Below are positions 5,198-5,916 of a DNA stretch of 5,916 bases, piece by piece; the first letter of the stretch is position 1, and every line of letters begins with the position of its first letter. The notes below the pieces were generated by a model. The model had not been told where the DNA came from. It saw nothing but the letters and a program-made list of their open reading frames with translations, and did no database searches. Source of the stretch: Saprospiraceae bacterium (GTDB lineage Bacteria > Bacteroidota > Bacteroidia > Chitinophagales > Saprospiraceae); contig SCUG01000290.1 in assembly GCA_004297645.1 (NCBI GenBank), positions 1-5,916 on the forward strand, given 5' to 3'. The position numbers and the translations under genes were made by a program.

Positions 5198-5916
5198 TTA
5201 GTTCGGATTTGCCAGACTTTTCTTTTGAAGGATGAATAGGAAATACACTATTTCACCAGATACAATTTTCTTACAGGTAGGCGAGCCAACGACCCCAGAA
5301 AAATTCTCCACCTTTTTACGAATAAATTTTGGCGTAAGCCTGCTACATAAGTCCTTTCGGCGCAGAGAGTCACCTGCCAATGAGGCTGCTACCTGTGAAT
5401 TAATCTGATGTTCTTCAATAACCGTAAGGCCACATGACGATAGCAATTGTTTCAAATCTGGAAATTCCCCGCGTGATCTAAAATCTGTATAAAGGAAATA
5501 GCCATCTTCTTTCAATATCCGGCAAACCTCTGAAAGGAAAATATCCATTTCTAAATACCGGTGTGATGATTCAACATTTAAAACCACATCACAAGAATTG
5601 TTAGCGAGGGGCACCTTTTGGGCATTCCCTTGCCTAAAACTTAGCCCATTAATGTGATAAAACTTGTTAGCAAAGTTTACTGCGGACTTTTCGAGGTCAA
5701 TTCCAATTGCGCTTGATGGAGAAAATGTCTTAGCGATGTAAGCCAACCCTCCGCCTCTGCCGCAGCCAATATCAGCGACATCTTTGTTTCGCAAGTCAAC
5801 TCCGCTGGCTAAGTGATGGTACAGTTGAATCGAAAAGCGATCCGACTCATCTTGCCAATCCAGGGGAATTTTTTGAGATGAATCTTCGTACCCGTAATTC
5901 ATCAATTTGATTTCAG
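5198..5916 (-). CDS. SAM-dependent methyltransferase, phthiotriol-methyltransferase-like (N-terminus outside window)
   Basis: This class I methyltransferase uses S-adenosylmethionine. Numbered from the ATG at 5902, motif I is DIGCGRGGG (44-52), the acidic end of strand 2 is D69 in GIDL, and the strand-4 block is DVVLNVESSH (105-114), followed by ILKEDGYFLYTDFR. The sequences NYGYED, LYHH, NVESSH and YFLYTDFR, and the INSQV segment near 168, closely recall the mycobacterial phthiotriol/phenolphthiotriol dimycocerosate methyltransferase type, which O-methylates polyketide-derived lipids. The native substrate here is unknown. The frame stays open upstream of the ATG through codons for E-I-K-L to the window edge. 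Relatives carry roughly 40 more N-terminal residues with a similar EI..-N-Y/W-Y stretch, so the true start is probably beyond 5916 and the TTG at 5905 or ATG at 5902 is internal. GC is about 41% over five hand-counted lines, well below the other genes. The stop is TAA at 5198. Confidence 0.87.
   Translation of the reverse strand, partial: EIKLMNYGYEDSSQKIPLDWQDESDRFSIQLYHHLASGVDLRNKDVADIGCGRGGGLAYIAKTFSPSSAIGIDLEKSAVNFANKFYHINGLSFRQGNAQKVPLANNSCDVVLNVESSHRYLEMDIFLSEVCRILKEDGYFLYTDFRSRGEFPDLKQLLSSCGLTVIEEHQINSQVAASLAGDSLRRKDLCSRLTPKFIRKKVENFSGVVGSPTCKKIVSGEIVYFLFILQKKSLANPN

Overview
The window looks like chromosomal DNA of a Bacteroidota bacterium, and the Saprospiria (Haliscomenobacter/Lewinella-like) are a plausible guess. 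Three things point there. The genes have A-rich leaders with no Shine-Dalgarno motif, GC is moderate (about 55-60% in the hand-counted lines of the main genes), and the third gene encodes an outer-membrane barrel ending in a C-terminal Phe, so the cell is Gram-negative-like. The lineage is inferred from general style and is not proven.

Layout. Positions 1-149 are non-coding and hold two identical 24-bp hairpin-forming repeats. Positions 150-3316 hold a tight three-gene plus-strand operon: an FtsX/LolC/E/MacB-type permease, a LolD/MacB-type ABC ATPase and a beta-barrel outer-membrane protein, with gaps of 38 and 33 bp. Together they look like an inner-membrane ABC machine, which moves lipids, lipoproteins or another hydrophobic substrate out of the inner membrane, plus an outer-membrane partner. 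Positions 3317-3482 carry an unusually structured set of nested inverted repeats. Positions 3483-4957 hold a second plus-strand pair separated by 11 bp: a six-helix membrane protein that resembles DUF6159 and a small NAD(P)-binding atypical SDR/NmrA-like protein. Positions 4958-5197 are a convergent intergenic region with a good rho-independent terminator and a 102-bp hairpin element. Positions 5198-5916 hold a minus-strand SAM-dependent methyltransferase of the phthiotriol/phenolphthiotriol methyltransferase type. It runs off the right edge, so its N-terminus is missing, and it is clearly more AT-rich than the other genes.

The protein-coding genes are recognisable types. The least explained part of the window is the set of structured non-coding repeats at 13-88, 3334-3435 and 5063-5164. 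The two larger ones share a terminal core (CGTGCGC followed by an A-rich stretch), and the small units begin with the similar GTGCG. They may be one REP/BIME- or MITE-like family. No mobile-element gene, tRNA, rRNA or CRISPR array was seen.
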